Shown: positions 13,881-22,101, numbered from the stretch's first letter. The stretch: DNA of 33,246 bases from a virus (IMGVR_UViG_3300037322_000061:1-33246); one strand, 5' to 3'. The notes: generated by a model from the letters alone, not told the origin. Numbers and translations: made by a program.

Positions 13881-14554
13881 CGCTCAAACGCCTCGACAAG
13901 CGTGAGAATATAAGGTTCGCCCCATGCGCTGAATTGATGCGCCTGTGACGCCGCGCTATCGTCTGGCAGCCTAACGCGAATCGCTGGCGTAAGAACCTGC
14001 AGCGTCTGGCCTGACGCAATGGCCGTTCGCAATGGTGGGTTAAAACTCAGCGCCCCGTCGTTGTTGGCATGGACCCGGTAAAGAAAGTCATTGTGCGAGA
14101 AGTGGCAGCCAATCTCTATAGCCTTGCCGTCTGTGTCTGTGGTCTGCACTATCTTAGCGCCCGCCGCCGCGTCTGCGCTTGTTTCTGGATTTGGGTCACC
14201 GTCGAAAACGACCGCGTTGTCTGTGCCAGATTGAAACCCCATGTTGCCATTACCGTCAAAGAAAAACAGGTTTTCCGTCGCAGTCGGCAGCAATTGGTTA
14301 ATGTTTGGAACCGTAACATTAAACGTATTGGCCGCGCCTTGAAGCTGATCAAGGAACGCCATATAAGCACCCCAACCTGCCCTTGCGCCCCATGCGTCAA
14401 GCACTTGATAACTGCACATCCAAGTGCGGTTTTCACGGCTGATGCGTTGCGTGCGACCGTCCAGACCCATGCTTCCCGATGTCGTGGTTGTCTTGAGTTC
14501 CCACTGGCCTAGTTGTCTAAGTGTAATGCTGCTCGGGACGGTAACTGTGGTCAT
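13877..14554 (-). CDS. Distal tail-type minor tail protein
   Basis: The 225-aa product lies directly after the tape measure gene, the position of the distal tail (Dit/gpM-like) protein. It is beta-rich and starts MTTVTVPSSITLRQLGQWEL. An internal segment FLDQLQGAANTFNVTVPNI resembles other siphovirus minor tail proteins. Overlaps of 4 nt (ATGA) with both neighbours support a coupled tail-tip block. The exact fold cannot be assigned by eye. Confidence 0.7.
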   Translation of the reverse strand: MTTVTVPSSITLRQLGQWELKTTTTSGSMGLDGRTQRISRENRTWMCSYQVLDAWGARAGWGAYMAFLDQLQGAANTFNVTVPNINQLLPTATENLFFFDGNGNMGFQSGTDNAVVFDGDPNPETSADAAAGAKIVQTTDTDGKAIEIGCHFSHNDFLYRVHANNDGALSFNPPLRTAIASGQTLQVLTPAIRVRLPDDSAASQAHQFSAWGEPYILTLVEAFER

Positions 14555-17073
14555 GTTGGACGCCCCTGTGCGGTTGCAATTCGCTTATTGTTTTGTTGTA
14601 TGCCAGCCGAGACGCCAATGCCAACCATTTCTACAATTTCCGCATTGCCCCGCGCACCGTTTACCGTGATGTTTATGACAGGGGCTTGTGAGGGCGACTG
14701 GCTGCGCGTGTGGTCTATGATCGTCTCTTTCGGGTGATTGAGCGCCAAGAAACCGCCTTGCCCATCTAGGCCGCCAGATCGAGCGCCATTGCCAGTGAAC
14801 CCGCCGCCACTGAATGACGGAATGCTCCCAATCAGGCCCGACAGAACACCGCCAGATTGACCGCCTCCAATGCCCATAAACGACTGCCCCAATGACGTCA
14901 GCCCGGACGATAGCCACGACTGCGCCATGCGTGCGATTGCGTTCTGGAATACGTCGGCTAGGCTTTTCATACTTAAACCGGCTTGCGATAAATCCTCAAT
15001 AAAAGGCTTTAACCCGCTGTCCGCCCATTCCGCGTCAGTTAGCTCCTGCCGTAGTTGCGCGACTTGTTTCGCTGCTTTCTCTGCGTCTGTCAGTGCTGGG
15101 GTCAACTTCTCAACTGAGCTTGCTGCGCCATACGCACCGACGTCTAAATCGTCAAGTTTTTTGGCAAATTCTGCTGCAGCAGCTTTAGCCGCAACGCTTG
15201 CGTCTGTAATTGCGTTTGTGCCAGACACAAGCACGGGAACAGTCATCGCAATTTCTTCAGAGGCGTTGTTTCTTTCAGACATTGCTTTAGCCAAAGCAGT
15301 TTCCGTCGCAATTAAATTCTGGTTTGCATTGCTTAGAAGCCGTTCTGACCCTAAAATTTCGCCGCGCCGTGACCTGCCGCCGCCGACAACAGCGTTAGCG
15401 TCATTTAGCATGGCCCGGCGCTTTTCAACTTCAGCTTTCGCAGCCTCATAGGCGCTGTCAGCCAACTTGACGTTATTATTTGCTAGCGCAATTACTGCGG
15501 CACTTGATTTTGGTTCTGCCACCGTTACTTCGTTCAGTGCCTTAGCAAGAGCCAGCGACCCCGCCTCTGCATCATATGAAGCTATTTCCATCTCACCCGC
15601 ATTGTCGCGAAACAAAAAGAAAGCACTAGCTGCCGCGCCAAGCAGTCCAAACACAATTCCAATTGGGCCACCCAACGCAATCAACGCCAAGCGCGCGGCT
15701 TTAGTTGCAAGCGTAAATGCAGCGGTGGCTATGCTTGCCCCTGACAATGTTGCGCTAAAAATAACTAGCCGTGCAATCAAAGCGGGGATTTGACCAACGG
15801 CCAATCCTGCCAAAACAACCGCAAGTATTTTGCTGACGGCTACCAATGCTTCTCCGCTTCCCGCTACAAAAGATATTGAGCTAGCAAGAACTTCCGCAGC
15901 GGCGGCGGCCATTGGCAAAGAGTTTTCCGCAAGCCTTGTGAATGTGTTTGAGATAGATTGAAACGCATCGCCAAGCCTGTCAGCAGCCGAAGCGTCGATT
16001 GCGTCCATTGCAAGGGCTGCCGATCCTGCTTTGTCTTCCATGTCTACAAGAATATCGGCAAATTTGTCCCCTGCACCGGCAGAAAAAGCTAGAACTGCGC
16101 CAAGAGCTTCCACAGAGCCAAATAATTCAGCAATAACAGTTTCGCTGCCCCCAGTTTTGTCAATAACATCGTCAAGAAATCCAGAAAATCCTTTGGCTTT
16201 AATTGCCTGGGTGCTAAATTCAAGACCCAGAGCGCTTGCAGCTTTTGCAGCTCCGTCTGTTGGGGCAATAATTGACGACAAAATTGCGCGAAGTCCGGTT
16301 GTAGCTGAAGACGTAGAAAGGCCCTGAGTCGTTAGTGCCGCAATAGCAGCAGCCGTTTCATCAAACGACACACCAGACGCAGCAGCCATAGGAACAATTT
16401 GCCCAAGACTGGCAGAAAGTTCTCCAATAGTGGTTTTGCCAGCCTTCATAGCAACAAACAAAGAATCAGATGCTTCAGCTGCGGTAATTACATCCGATCC
16501 AAAGGCGTTTACAACAGTGCTTAGAGCGTCAACGCCGGTAGTCACATCGGTTACGCCGCCAATCGCAAGCATGTTGGCAGCTTGTAAAAGTTGGGTTGCC
16601 TCTGCCGCGTCTTTAGAACCCGCGCTAAATGCCTGATAAAATGCCCTGACTTGTTCCTCGTCTGAAGTTCCGTAAGCGTCGGCCAAATTTCTAGCTGAAG
16701 TTGCGACAAGATCAATTTCACCAGGAAGGCCAGAAAGAAGAGTATTGGTTTCAGCAAGAGCTAAGTTTAAAGAGTTGGCATCTCCAAAAGCTTGAAGCGC
16801 TGTTTGGATAGAGAAAAAACCAATAGCAAGCGCTGCAACCGCTTTTCCCGCTTCTAAGGCCAGATTACGAACTTGGCCTGTTGTGCTGCCGAAACCATCA
16901 AGGGACCTTGATGCTGTATCTGCGCTTTCACCCGCCTTTAAAAACTGACCGCTGGCGTTTTTCAATTTGCCTTCGGCTGCACCTGCAGCTTTTGTTGTGT
17001 CTGCTAGAGCCTTCTCGCCTTTTTTAAGGCCCGAGGTGTCAAGACCAATCACAAGGTTTGCAAAGTCTGCCAT
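14551..17073 (-). CDS. Tape measure protein
   Basis: This is the longest gene in the window (840 aa). The N terminus MADFANLVIGLDTSGLKKGE is a common tape measure start. A helical region with the TP901-type core at about 150-380 follows (FYQAFSAGSKDAAEATQLLQ, then DALSTVVNAFGSDVITAAEA). Hydrophobic segments lie at about 70-95, 415-450 and 470-498. The C terminus is Gly/Ser-rich (GIGGGQSGGVLSGLIG). By the usual 1.5 angstrom per residue rule the tail would be about 125 nm. AAGGA lies 7 nt upstream of the ATG. A diverged N-terminal copy lies just upstream at 17281-17517. Confidence 0.93.
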   Translation of the reverse strand: MADFANLVIGLDTSGLKKGEKALADTTKAAGAAEGKLKNASGQFLKAGESADTASRSLDGFGSTTGQVRNLALEAGKAVAALAIGFFSIQTALQAFGDANSLNLALAETNTLLSGLPGEIDLVATSARNLADAYGTSDEEQVRAFYQAFSAGSKDAAEATQLLQAANMLAIGGVTDVTTGVDALSTVVNAFGSDVITAAEASDSLFVAMKAGKTTIGELSASLGQIVPMAAASGVSFDETAAAIAALTTQGLSTSSATTGLRAILSSIIAPTDGAAKAASALGLEFSTQAIKAKGFSGFLDDVIDKTGGSETVIAELFGSVEALGAVLAFSAGAGDKFADILVDMEDKAGSAALAMDAIDASAADRLGDAFQSISNTFTRLAENSLPMAAAAAEVLASSISFVAGSGEALVAVSKILAVVLAGLAVGQIPALIARLVIFSATLSGASIATAAFTLATKAARLALIALGGPIGIVFGLLGAAASAFFLFRDNAGEMEIASYDAEAGSLALAKALNEVTVAEPKSSAAVIALANNNVKLADSAYEAAKAEVEKRRAMLNDANAVVGGGRSRRGEILGSERLLSNANQNLIATETALAKAMSERNNASEEIAMTVPVLVSGTNAITDASVAAKAAAAEFAKKLDDLDVGAYGAASSVEKLTPALTDAEKAAKQVAQLRQELTDAEWADSGLKPFIEDLSQAGLSMKSLADVFQNAIARMAQSWLSSGLTSLGQSFMGIGGGQSGGVLSGLIGSIPSFSGGGFTGNGARSGGLDGQGGFLALNHPKETIIDHTRSQSPSQAPVINITVNGARGNAEIVEMVGIGVSAGIQQNNKRIATAQGRPT

Positions 17074-17120
17074 GTTTTAATCCTTGAAATGTTTGCGGCC
17101 CACCGGTCAGGGCGGTCCGT

Positions 17121-17447
17121 TTATTGTGCAGACTTGCGGTCGGCTGGCGGTATTGAAAACGGGCTTGTGCCTTCGTTCATGCCAGAGACAAACGCCTCTG
17201 ACATTTTGCGCAAGAGCTTGGCCTCCCAAGGCTCAATGTCCGCCATTGTTAGCGATGCGTAGGCGGCAATATCCACCCAATCAAGCGCCAGAAAGCCGCC
17301 CATCGCCGCAGCCAATGCCCCGCAAACTCCGCCCAGCGGTGTCAAACTTGCCTCTTGCGGTTTCGGCATTTTTTCCGCTGACGTCAAAACACCTGCCAAG
17401 CGCGTCAATTGCTCTTTCAGCCTCGCCGCCAGCCCTAGTGACGCCAT
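17121..17447 (-). CDS. Second tail-chaperone T-like protein
   Basis: The C-terminal 60 residues (LDWVDIAAYASL, DIEPWEAKLLRKMSEAFVSG, SPFSIPPADR) align with the end of the frameshifted chaperone T region upstream (SWSEVWAYAQAT, DPWEFRAIMQMSKAFVKARR, VFAIPP). The N-terminal half overlaps, in another frame, a truncated copy of the tape measure start and looks non-native. An ATG at 17447 with AAAGG 7 nt upstream could express it. It is probably the outcome of an old duplication of the T/tape-measure junction. Whether it functions is uncertain. Confidence 0.5.
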   Translation of the reverse strand: MASLGLAARLKEQLTRLAGVLTSAEKMPKPQEASLTPLGGVCGALAAAMGGFLALDWVDIAAYASLTMADIEPWEAKLLRKMSEAFVSGMNEGTSPFSIPPADRKSAQ

Positions 17448-17517
17448 CAATGGCCTTTTCGGCCTGCTTCATCTGGCGTGTGTCTGCTGCTATAAAAAGC
17501 GTTGCAAAGTCAGTCAT
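17281..17517 (-). pseudogene. Truncated tape-measure N-terminus (duplication remnant)
   Basis: The ATG overlaps the end of the chaperone T frame (ATGACTGA). The 78-aa product begins MTDFATLFIAADTRQMKQAE and continues KAIDGVTRAGGEAERAID, which aligns with the real tape measure start (MADFANLVIGLDTSGLKKGE, KALADTTKAAGAAEGK). Similarity fades after about residue 67, and the frame stops. It lies exactly where the tape measure normally begins, so it is read as a relic left by duplication or recombination. It may still be translated as a small protein. Confidence 0.55.
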
Positions 17518-18315
17518 TGATCACTTGCTCAATTGGCGGAATTGCAAACACGCTTTCACCATCTCGCCGGGCTTTTACAAAGGCTTTCGACATTTGCATA
17601 ATAGCACGAAATTCCCACGGGTCCGACAGGTTTTGCGTAGCCTGGGCATATGCCCAAACTTCAGACCATGATACAGGAATTTCCGCGCCCATGCCAGCCG
17701 TTGCGCTGGGTCCAACTTCAAAAAGCGCATCAAGCAAATACTGGCCTTCATTGACAGGCACCATAGGCACCTGCCGCTTTTGCGCGATCAGCTTTTCAAC
17801 GCGGGTTTCGGTCCAGTGATCGGGCTTGCTATTAAGATGCCCGATCTGTGCCGCCGCAAGTTCAAGCTGACTTAGGCGTTTCCCAAAAAATTGGAACGCT
17901 TCGTGGCGTGATTAACGACCTGCTCAACAAACGAACGCTCGCCCTCAACGCCGTTGATTAGCTGCAAGTTTAGGAACCATTCTACGTCCGCTGGTGCCTT
18001 TGCAGGCTTGTCGCCGCGATTGATATTCTTAAACCCGATCACAAGCGGGATTGCTGTCTCAACAAGGCGCTGGTGCATATCCTCTAGGGATGCTTCGTCA
18101 TCGCCGCTGTCTTTGCCGTCTTTTTTATCCTGCGCCATTTTCATTTTGCGGATTTTGGCAAGCGCTGCCTGCGCCTCACGGCTTTCAGTTCCACGAACAA
18201 CCACGATGCAAGGCTTGTCGCCGTCAAAGATTGGCTCTGCCGTTGCTGGGTTTTGCAGGTGAAGGTCGCGGCCCTGTTCTGCGGCTGCGCGGCTGTCAAA
18301 TTTGGTGAAGTCCAT
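17510..18315 (-). CDS. Tail assembly chaperone GT, -1 frameshift fusion
   Basis: The upstream frame (17872-18315) ends with codons TTG GGA AAC GCC TAA. The heptamer G GGA AAC (17884-17878) is a classic -1 slippery site in the correct phase. Slipping there continues as RLSQLELAAAQIGHLNSKPD, then HWTETRVEKLIAQKR, then LLDALFEVGPS, and stops at 17510, giving a fusion of about 268 aa. This frame is open and protein-like well before its first possible start codon, which argues for expression by frameshift. GT binds the tape measure during tail assembly in lambda-like phages. No clear downstream pseudoknot was found by eye. Confidence 0.82.
17872..18315 (-). CDS. Tail assembly chaperone G (unshifted product)
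   Basis: This 147-aa protein is the normal termination product. It starts MDFTKFDSRAAAEQGRDLHL and has an acidic/lysine-rich centre (KMKMAQDKKDGKDSGDDEAS) and a helical end (FVEQVVNHATKRSNFLGNA). Size and position between tail tube and tape measure fit the G protein of the G/GT pair. AGGATAG precedes the ATG. The ratio of G to GT would be set by the slippery heptamer at its last sense codons. Confidence 0.8.
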   Translation of the reverse strand: MDFTKFDSRAAAEQGRDLHLQNPATAEPIFDGDKPCIVVVRGTESREAQAALAKIRKMKMAQDKKDGKDSGDDEASLEDMHQRLVETAIPLVIGFKNINRGDKPAKAPADVEWFLNLQLINGVEGERSFVEQVVNHATKRSNFLGNA

Positions 18316-18347
18316 TTGTCTATCCTATGTGGCTTGTGTGGCTTAAT

Positions 18348-18398
18348 GGGCAGGGACGACAAGCCACAAGCCGCCCCTGCCCTACTGTCGCTCGACAG
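18348..18398 (-). terminator. Tandem hairpins behind the tail tube gene
   Basis: Immediately after the tail tube stop on the minus strand come CTGTCG-AG-CGACAG (18385-18398) and an 8-bp stem GGGCAGGG / CCCTGCCC (arms 18348-18355 and 18375-18382). Neither has a T tract, so they are more likely partial terminators or 3'-end stabilisers that separate the abundant tail tube message from the chaperone genes. Confidence 0.5.
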
Positions 18399-18399
18399 A

Positions 18400-18843
18400 T
18401 TACGCTGTGACGCTTCCGCGAACAACTGCGCTGTTGCCACGAATCACAAAGGTTTCGCCCTTGTATTCAGAAGACGAACGCGCCCGGTCGCGGACGTTTG
18501 CGACAACGCCCATAAAGAACGCCAACTTGCCGTCAGCGTCTTCGATCTTGAACGACTGCGCGGTGTTGGTGCCAGCGGATGCACGGACTAGAATCTGGCC
18601 CGCGTCATCACTGATAAAGCCGTAGCTGACAGCAATTTCGCCCAGATCAGACGAACCGTTCACATGCTCAACGCGCCCGATCAACGTATCAATTGTGATG
18701 TCGTTTTGCGTGTCACCGACTTCGCCAACATCGACGATGCCTTTGATTTCGACGTGAGTCTGTGCTTTGTATCCGGTCTCATCAAAAGTTGCAGGAGAAC
18801 CCGCGACCATTGAGACCTTCGAGCCAATATACGACGTGCTCAT
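18400..18843 (-). CDS. Major tail tube protein
   Basis: The 147-aa product, MSTSYIGSKVSMVAGSPATF, has the alternating beta-strand content of siphovirus tail tube proteins (GIVDVGEVGDTQNDITIDTL, then IGRVEHVNGSSDLGEIAVSY, then FKIEDADGKLAFFMGVVANV). Its position between tail terminator and chaperone genes is the canonical one. GAAAGGG lies upstream of the ATG, and hairpins follow the stop, as expected of a highly expressed structural gene. Confidence 0.85.
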   Translation of the reverse strand: MSTSYIGSKVSMVAGSPATFDETGYKAQTHVEIKGIVDVGEVGDTQNDITIDTLIGRVEHVNGSSDLGEIAVSYGFISDDAGQILVRASAGTNTAQSFKIEDADGKLAFFMGVVANVRDRARSSSEYKGETFVIRGNSAVVRGSVTA

Positions 18844-18934
18844 TTCTTTGCCCTTTCGGCTGTGTGGCCTTGGCCACGGTTAAGTTTTGCGCCTGCTTTC
18901 GGCCATCGGCCAGCCCAGCAAGCAAGGCACTCAT
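18782..18934 (-). CDS. Possible small overlapping protein (50 aa)
   Basis: An ATG overlapping the upstream stop (ATGA, 18931-18934) opens a frame MSALLAGLADGRKQAQNLTV that runs across the start of the tail tube gene and stops 62 nt inside it. Only its first 30 residues come from sequence not otherwise coding. The coupling signal is the sole support. It could equally be a leader that keeps ribosomes on the message up to the tail tube start. Confidence 0.3.
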   Translation of the reverse strand: MSALLAGLADGRKQAQNLTVAKATQPKGQRNEHVVYWLEGLNGRGFSCNF

Positions 18935-19095
18935 GCAGAGGCTTCGTATTCCGCGCGCACCGGAACGCGCCAATCTGACCCGTCTTTAAAGCCCTGCAAA
19001 ACTGAAGGCGGATGGATGATAACAACCACCCCACCGCCAGAAACATTTAGGCGCAAGCCCATTGGATAGCGTGCCGCCTGCGGTTTGTCCGTCAC
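18931..19095 (-). CDS. Small hypothetical tail-module protein (54 aa)
   Basis: A GTG start at 19095 reads TDKPQAARYPMGLRLNVSGG, then GVVVIIHPPSVLQGFKDGSD, then WRVPVRAEYEASA. The sequence has beta-strand character and natural amino-acid use. It fills an otherwise unexplained 290-nt gap between tail terminator and tail tube genes. The start is uncertain: no good Shine-Dalgarno is seen, and a rare ATT lies further upstream. No family is recognised. Confidence 0.5.
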   Translation of the reverse strand: MTDKPQAARYPMGLRLNVSGGGVVVIIHPPSVLQGFKDGSDWRVPVRAEYEASA

Positions 19096-19130
19096 TGCGT
19101 CATTTGTAATTCTTGGTGTGTATTACTTTT

Positions 19131-19538
19131 TCACGATAGGCTCCGATACTCTATGTAAATGGGTGTTTCCCAACGCTGCTCCTGTTCGCGACCGCTGCGA
19201 ATGTTGGTGCCAACGATTGTGACCTTTGTCCCGTTGGCTTCCAGAATTTGCGCACGCGTGAAATAATCAGAAATTGCACCGGCCTGCTTGCGGGTGACAA
19301 TGTCGTAACCGTCCAGCGTAGAAACCAAGTTAACAATCAAAAAGCCTTGGCGCGTGTAAACTTGATCCGACAAGCCCAGCGGCACGTTATCGTTTCGCAA
19401 GTGCTGTATGGTCAGGTGTTCGCCTGCGGGCGTTTTTCCGCCCTTGCGTGGCCATATCGCCGTGTAACCAAGCCCGGCAATCATAACCTCGGCCTGCACA
19501 TTTAGCGCCTGCGTGATATTGCTGTCGATGTCACTCAT
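19131..19538 (-). CDS. Tail terminator protein (DUF4128-like)
   Basis: The 135-aa product follows the neck-protein gene and precedes the tail tube, the slot of tail terminators. Segments such as LNVQAEVMIAGLGYTAIWPR, then FLIVNLVSTLDGYDIVTRKQ, then IYIEYRSL fit the DUF4128/gpU-like alpha/beta pattern. These rings cap the tail tube and join it to the head. It starts with ATG overlapping the upstream stop (19535-19538). Confidence 0.75.
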   Translation of the reverse strand: MSDIDSNITQALNVQAEVMIAGLGYTAIWPRKGGKTPAGEHLTIQHLRNDNVPLGLSDQVYTRQGFLIVNLVSTLDGYDIVTRKQAGAISDYFTRAQILEANGTKVTIVGTNIRSGREQEQRWETPIYIEYRSLS

Positions 19539-19972
19539 TGCCTGCGAATCTCCAAACCAATTTGCTTAACAACCGCCGAAAACTCTTGAACAGTTAGCGT
19601 AACCATGCCTTGTGGGGCTTGCCGGGAAAATCCGCCAACAGTTTTTGGCCCTTCGCCATAACCGCCCTCTTCAAGCCTGCGGATGTACGGCAGATTGTTG
19701 GCAAGATAAATTGTGTCACCCGCCTTAAAACCTGCGCTTTTTGCCGTTGCTTGGGATACTGTGGCTTTGCCGCTTTTGTCGTCAATTTCGACCGTACCAG
19801 CCGCAGGCGTTCCGATGGAAACTTGCCAATTTGAACGCGCCCGCCCGGTGTCAACCGGCGTTTTGTAAATTATGCGCGCGAATAGCTCCAAAGCAACTTT
19901 GCGGACAATCTGGTCCATCTTGTCAGCCGTCTTGCGCTGAAACTTGTTTATGTCGTCCTCAAAACTACCCAC
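19535..19972 (-). CDS. Neck / tail-completion protein (HK97 gp10-like)
   Basis: It starts with GTG at 19972 (AGGA 9 nt upstream). The hallmark KTPVDTGRARSNWQVSIG of HK97 gp10-like minor structural proteins is at about residues 37-54. A basic helical N terminus and a C-terminal segment with ANNLPYIRRLEEGGYGEGPK, another family feature, flank it. The 145-aa length is typical. It acts at the head-tail junction. Confidence 0.85.
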   Translation of the reverse strand: MGSFEDDINKFQRKTADKMDQIVRKVALELFARIIYKTPVDTGRARSNWQVSIGTPAAGTVEIDDKSGKATVSQATAKSAGFKAGDTIYLANNLPYIRRLEEGGYGEGPKTVGGFSRQAPQGMVTLTVQEFSAVVKQIGLEIRRQ

Positions 19973-19978
19973 TTAAAT

Positions 19979-20359
19979 TTATCCTCTGCACACCATGTCA
20001 TAAAGCGCGGTCTGCCCACCCGATGCCACGCGGCCAAGAATTTTGATTGTCAGTGTGCCACGGTCGCAAATTACTTTGTCGTTAAGCGTGACCTCGATTG
20101 ATGCAGGCTCTACAATTACTTGGAAGTCACCGGCTCGGATGTTGGTGCCGTCTATGCGCCGCTCGGCAATCTCAAAGACCGCCATGCGCACAGACACCGG
20201 CGCAGGTGTAACGCCCGCAGTGCCGCCTGTTGGGTCTGAAGGCCCGCCGCCAGATGCCTGTGGCGTCGGCTGCTGAATGGTCCCTGTCTGGATTGCGTCA
20301 GGTTGTTTAGCTGCCAGCTTGGCAAACGCCGCTGTGACTTGGCTTGCAATGGTAGCCAT
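19979..20359 (-). CDS. Head-closure protein (head-tail joining)
   Basis: The start overlaps the upstream stop (TAATG, 20357-20361). A proline/glycine-rich linker (TGTIQQPTPQASGGGPSDPT) precedes a beta-rich C-terminal domain (VFEIAERRIDGTNIRAGDFQ, then EVTLNDKVICDRGTLTIKIL). This matches the SPP1 gp16-type head-completion fold, in which strands end in a turn with ALYDMVCRG. Position between adaptor and neck protein agrees. Confidence 0.7.
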   Translation of the reverse strand: MATIASQVTAAFAKLAAKQPDAIQTGTIQQPTPQASGGGPSDPTGGTAGVTPAPVSVRMAVFEIAERRIDGTNIRAGDFQVIVEPASIEVTLNDKVICDRGTLTIKILGRVASGGQTALYDMVCRG

Positions 20360-20850
20360 TAGCCGCGCCTCATGCTGACCATGCCGGGACCGCCCCGGAT
20401 GTACCCAAGCAGCAAGCCATCAACTGCAACAATGCGGGGCTTGCCAGTCGGCAATGTCTCGCTGTCAATTGTGATTGGACCGACCTTGATGCTTTCGCTT
20501 GTGCTGCTGTTTACAATCGTTGCAAACGGCTCGATGCCGCCCTGCAAAATGTATGCCACTTCAAACTGCGCATAAATAATCTTTTGGGGAATTGAGTCAG
20601 GGTTTACCGGCCAGTCGTTTACAAGGTCATTAACCAAGCGCGGCCATGCTAGTTGCTGAAACTGGTATTGCTGCGAGCCGATAAACATATACTTGCGATC
20701 AAGAAATTTTGCCGCCTTGCGCAAGTTTATTTCGTTCGACGCTTCTGTCGCTTCTAAAGTAAAGCCCTGATCAATTGCATAGGAATCATAACCCGCAAGC
20801 GTGCCGTAGCTGTCAGCGGTCACGCCGCCGATGGTGGTATCAAGTGCCAT
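20359..20850 (-). CDS. Head-tail adaptor (DnaT-like phage protein)
   Basis: The 163-aa protein has the features of the family annotated as putative DnaT-like ssDNA-binding, which structurally is the connector adaptor. It has an N-terminal helix with SYGTLAGYDSYAID, the motif LRKAAKFLDRKYMFIGSQQY, WPR, and a helical KIIYAQFEVAYILQGG segment. It follows the coat gene and precedes head closure, as expected. The DNA-binding label is historical. Confidence 0.8.
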   Translation of the reverse strand: MALDTTIGGVTADSYGTLAGYDSYAIDQGFTLEATEASNEINLRKAAKFLDRKYMFIGSQQYQFQQLAWPRLVNDLVNDWPVNPDSIPQKIIYAQFEVAYILQGGIEPFATIVNSSTSESIKVGPITIDSETLPTGKPRIVAVDGLLLGYIRGGPGMVSMRRG

Positions 20851-20886
20851 TGCAGCGCCCCTTGTTTGTCAGAATAACCTTTGTGA

Positions 20887-20910
20887 AGGGGCGAACCGAA
20901 GCCCGCCCCT
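20887..20910 (-). terminator. UUCG-capped hairpin behind the coat gene
   Basis: AGGGGCG (20887-20893) pairs with CGCCCCT (20904-20910). On the minus strand two inner G-U pairs and a C-UUCG-G tetraloop complete a 10-bp stem just after the coat stop. There is no T tract behind it, so it is probably a partial terminator or a 3'-end stabiliser that uncouples coat from connector expression. Confidence 0.6.
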
Positions 20911-20919
20911 CTGCAAAAA

Positions 20920-22077
20920 TTAGCCTTGCAGCGTGGCGACAAAATCGCCTTTCCAGACCTTCGCACCGTAGAAAGTGGTGATGTCCAGCATCGACTTGCC
21001 GTAGCCTTTGTACATCGCCATTTCATAGACCAGACCAGAAAACGGGTCTTGCACGGTCAGCCGGTCAGCAGCCATGTCGCCGCCTTGTGGCATGGCAGGC
21101 GGACGCACAACAAGCTCAGCCGCAGCGCGGTGAAACGCGAAGTTGCCGACGTAGCTGCTGCCGACTGTGATTGCGTTGTTGTCGGGAATCGCAACGCGAA
21201 TGCCGGGGCCTTGAATCGTCAAGTTGCCAGCCGAGCCGACTAAGCCAATGGCAACGACATACTTGTTTGCAGAGTCAGCTGCAAAAGTAATAACATCGCC
21301 AGCTTTGTAGCCGGTTGCGCCTGCGGTCACGGTGTCAACCGCAATAGTGGTATCGCCAACTGCCAACGCGCCGTTGGTTAGACCATTTGTGGCTGTGCCT
21401 TTGACGTGCGACACGATGCCGTTGCTTTCCTTCAGCATCAGGCCCTGCAAGTTCAGCAATTCGCCGCGACGTAGCAGGTCTTCACCGCCAGCCTCGTTTA
21501 CCTTCTGCAGCTGGGCCAGGTTGCGCAGCTTGGTGCCGGCGGCTGTGTTGATCGCCAGAGTCGCTTGGCCGTCCAGCGGCATTCCGTTGTCCACAAGAAT
21601 CTGGCGCGCCTCGGCAATCACGTCAAAGTTAGTGCCAAATGGAGTCGTGCCAGCGGTGCCAACTGCGCGCGATGCGCCTTGATACAGTGTTAGCGCAGCG
21701 TAGTTTTCGATCTTGTTAGTGATACCGCGCATTGCCTGCGCGATCTGGTCGCCGTAGATGGTCTCGTACCCTGCGCCGTTGTTCAGTTTCAAAATGTCTT
21801 CGCCGGTGTACGGGATCTTGACGTTGGCCACCTTGTCGATTGTTGCGGTCTTGTTATCAATGGTCTGGTCGTCGCCTTCTGGAATGGTCATCGACGGGGT
21901 GTAAGATTCGTTGACCAGCGAAGCCCGCGTAAACGCAGACCGCACAACGCCGCCGAACGCAACGCGCTCAGTGCCAGCGTTTACGGTCATGGAGGGAATC
22001 ACGCCGACCAGTTCGCGACCGACGATGTCGGCGGCCTTGTAGATGTCTGCTGCGAGGTTGTCAAAAACGTTTGCCAT
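20920..22077 (-). CDS. Major capsid protein, P22 coat-like
   Basis: The 385-aa product starts MANVFDNLAADIYKAADIVG and continues through VGVIPSMTVNAGTERVAFGG, IPYTGEDILKLNNGAGYETI and ENYAALTLYQGASRAVG, the pattern of P22 coat-like HK97-fold proteins. A beta-rich insert lies at about 225-305 (GDTTIAVDTVTAGATGYKAG), as in relatives. It assembles with the scaffold encoded next door rather than by proteolytic maturation. Finding a P22-type head with a siphovirus tail shows modular exchange. Confidence 0.9.
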   Translation of the reverse strand: MANVFDNLAADIYKAADIVGRELVGVIPSMTVNAGTERVAFGGVVRSAFTRASLVNESYTPSMTIPEGDDQTIDNKTATIDKVANVKIPYTGEDILKLNNGAGYETIYGDQIAQAMRGITNKIENYAALTLYQGASRAVGTAGTTPFGTNFDVIAEARQILVDNGMPLDGQATLAINTAAGTKLRNLAQLQKVNEAGGEDLLRRGELLNLQGLMLKESNGIVSHVKGTATNGLTNGALAVGDTTIAVDTVTAGATGYKAGDVITFAADSANKYVVAIGLVGSAGNLTIQGPGIRVAIPDNNAITVGSSYVGNFAFHRAAAELVVRPPAMPQGGDMAADRLTVQDPFSGLVYEMAMYKGYGKSMLDITTFYGAKVWKGDFVATLQG

Positions 22078-22101
22078 GTTCAGTTAGTCCTTTTGTGGGG
22101 G

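Noticed and set aside
14870-15793. Long plus-strand frames opposite the tape measure gene
   Set aside because: They are antisense shadows of a long Ala-rich gene, with Ser/Ala-rich meaningless translation and no start signals.
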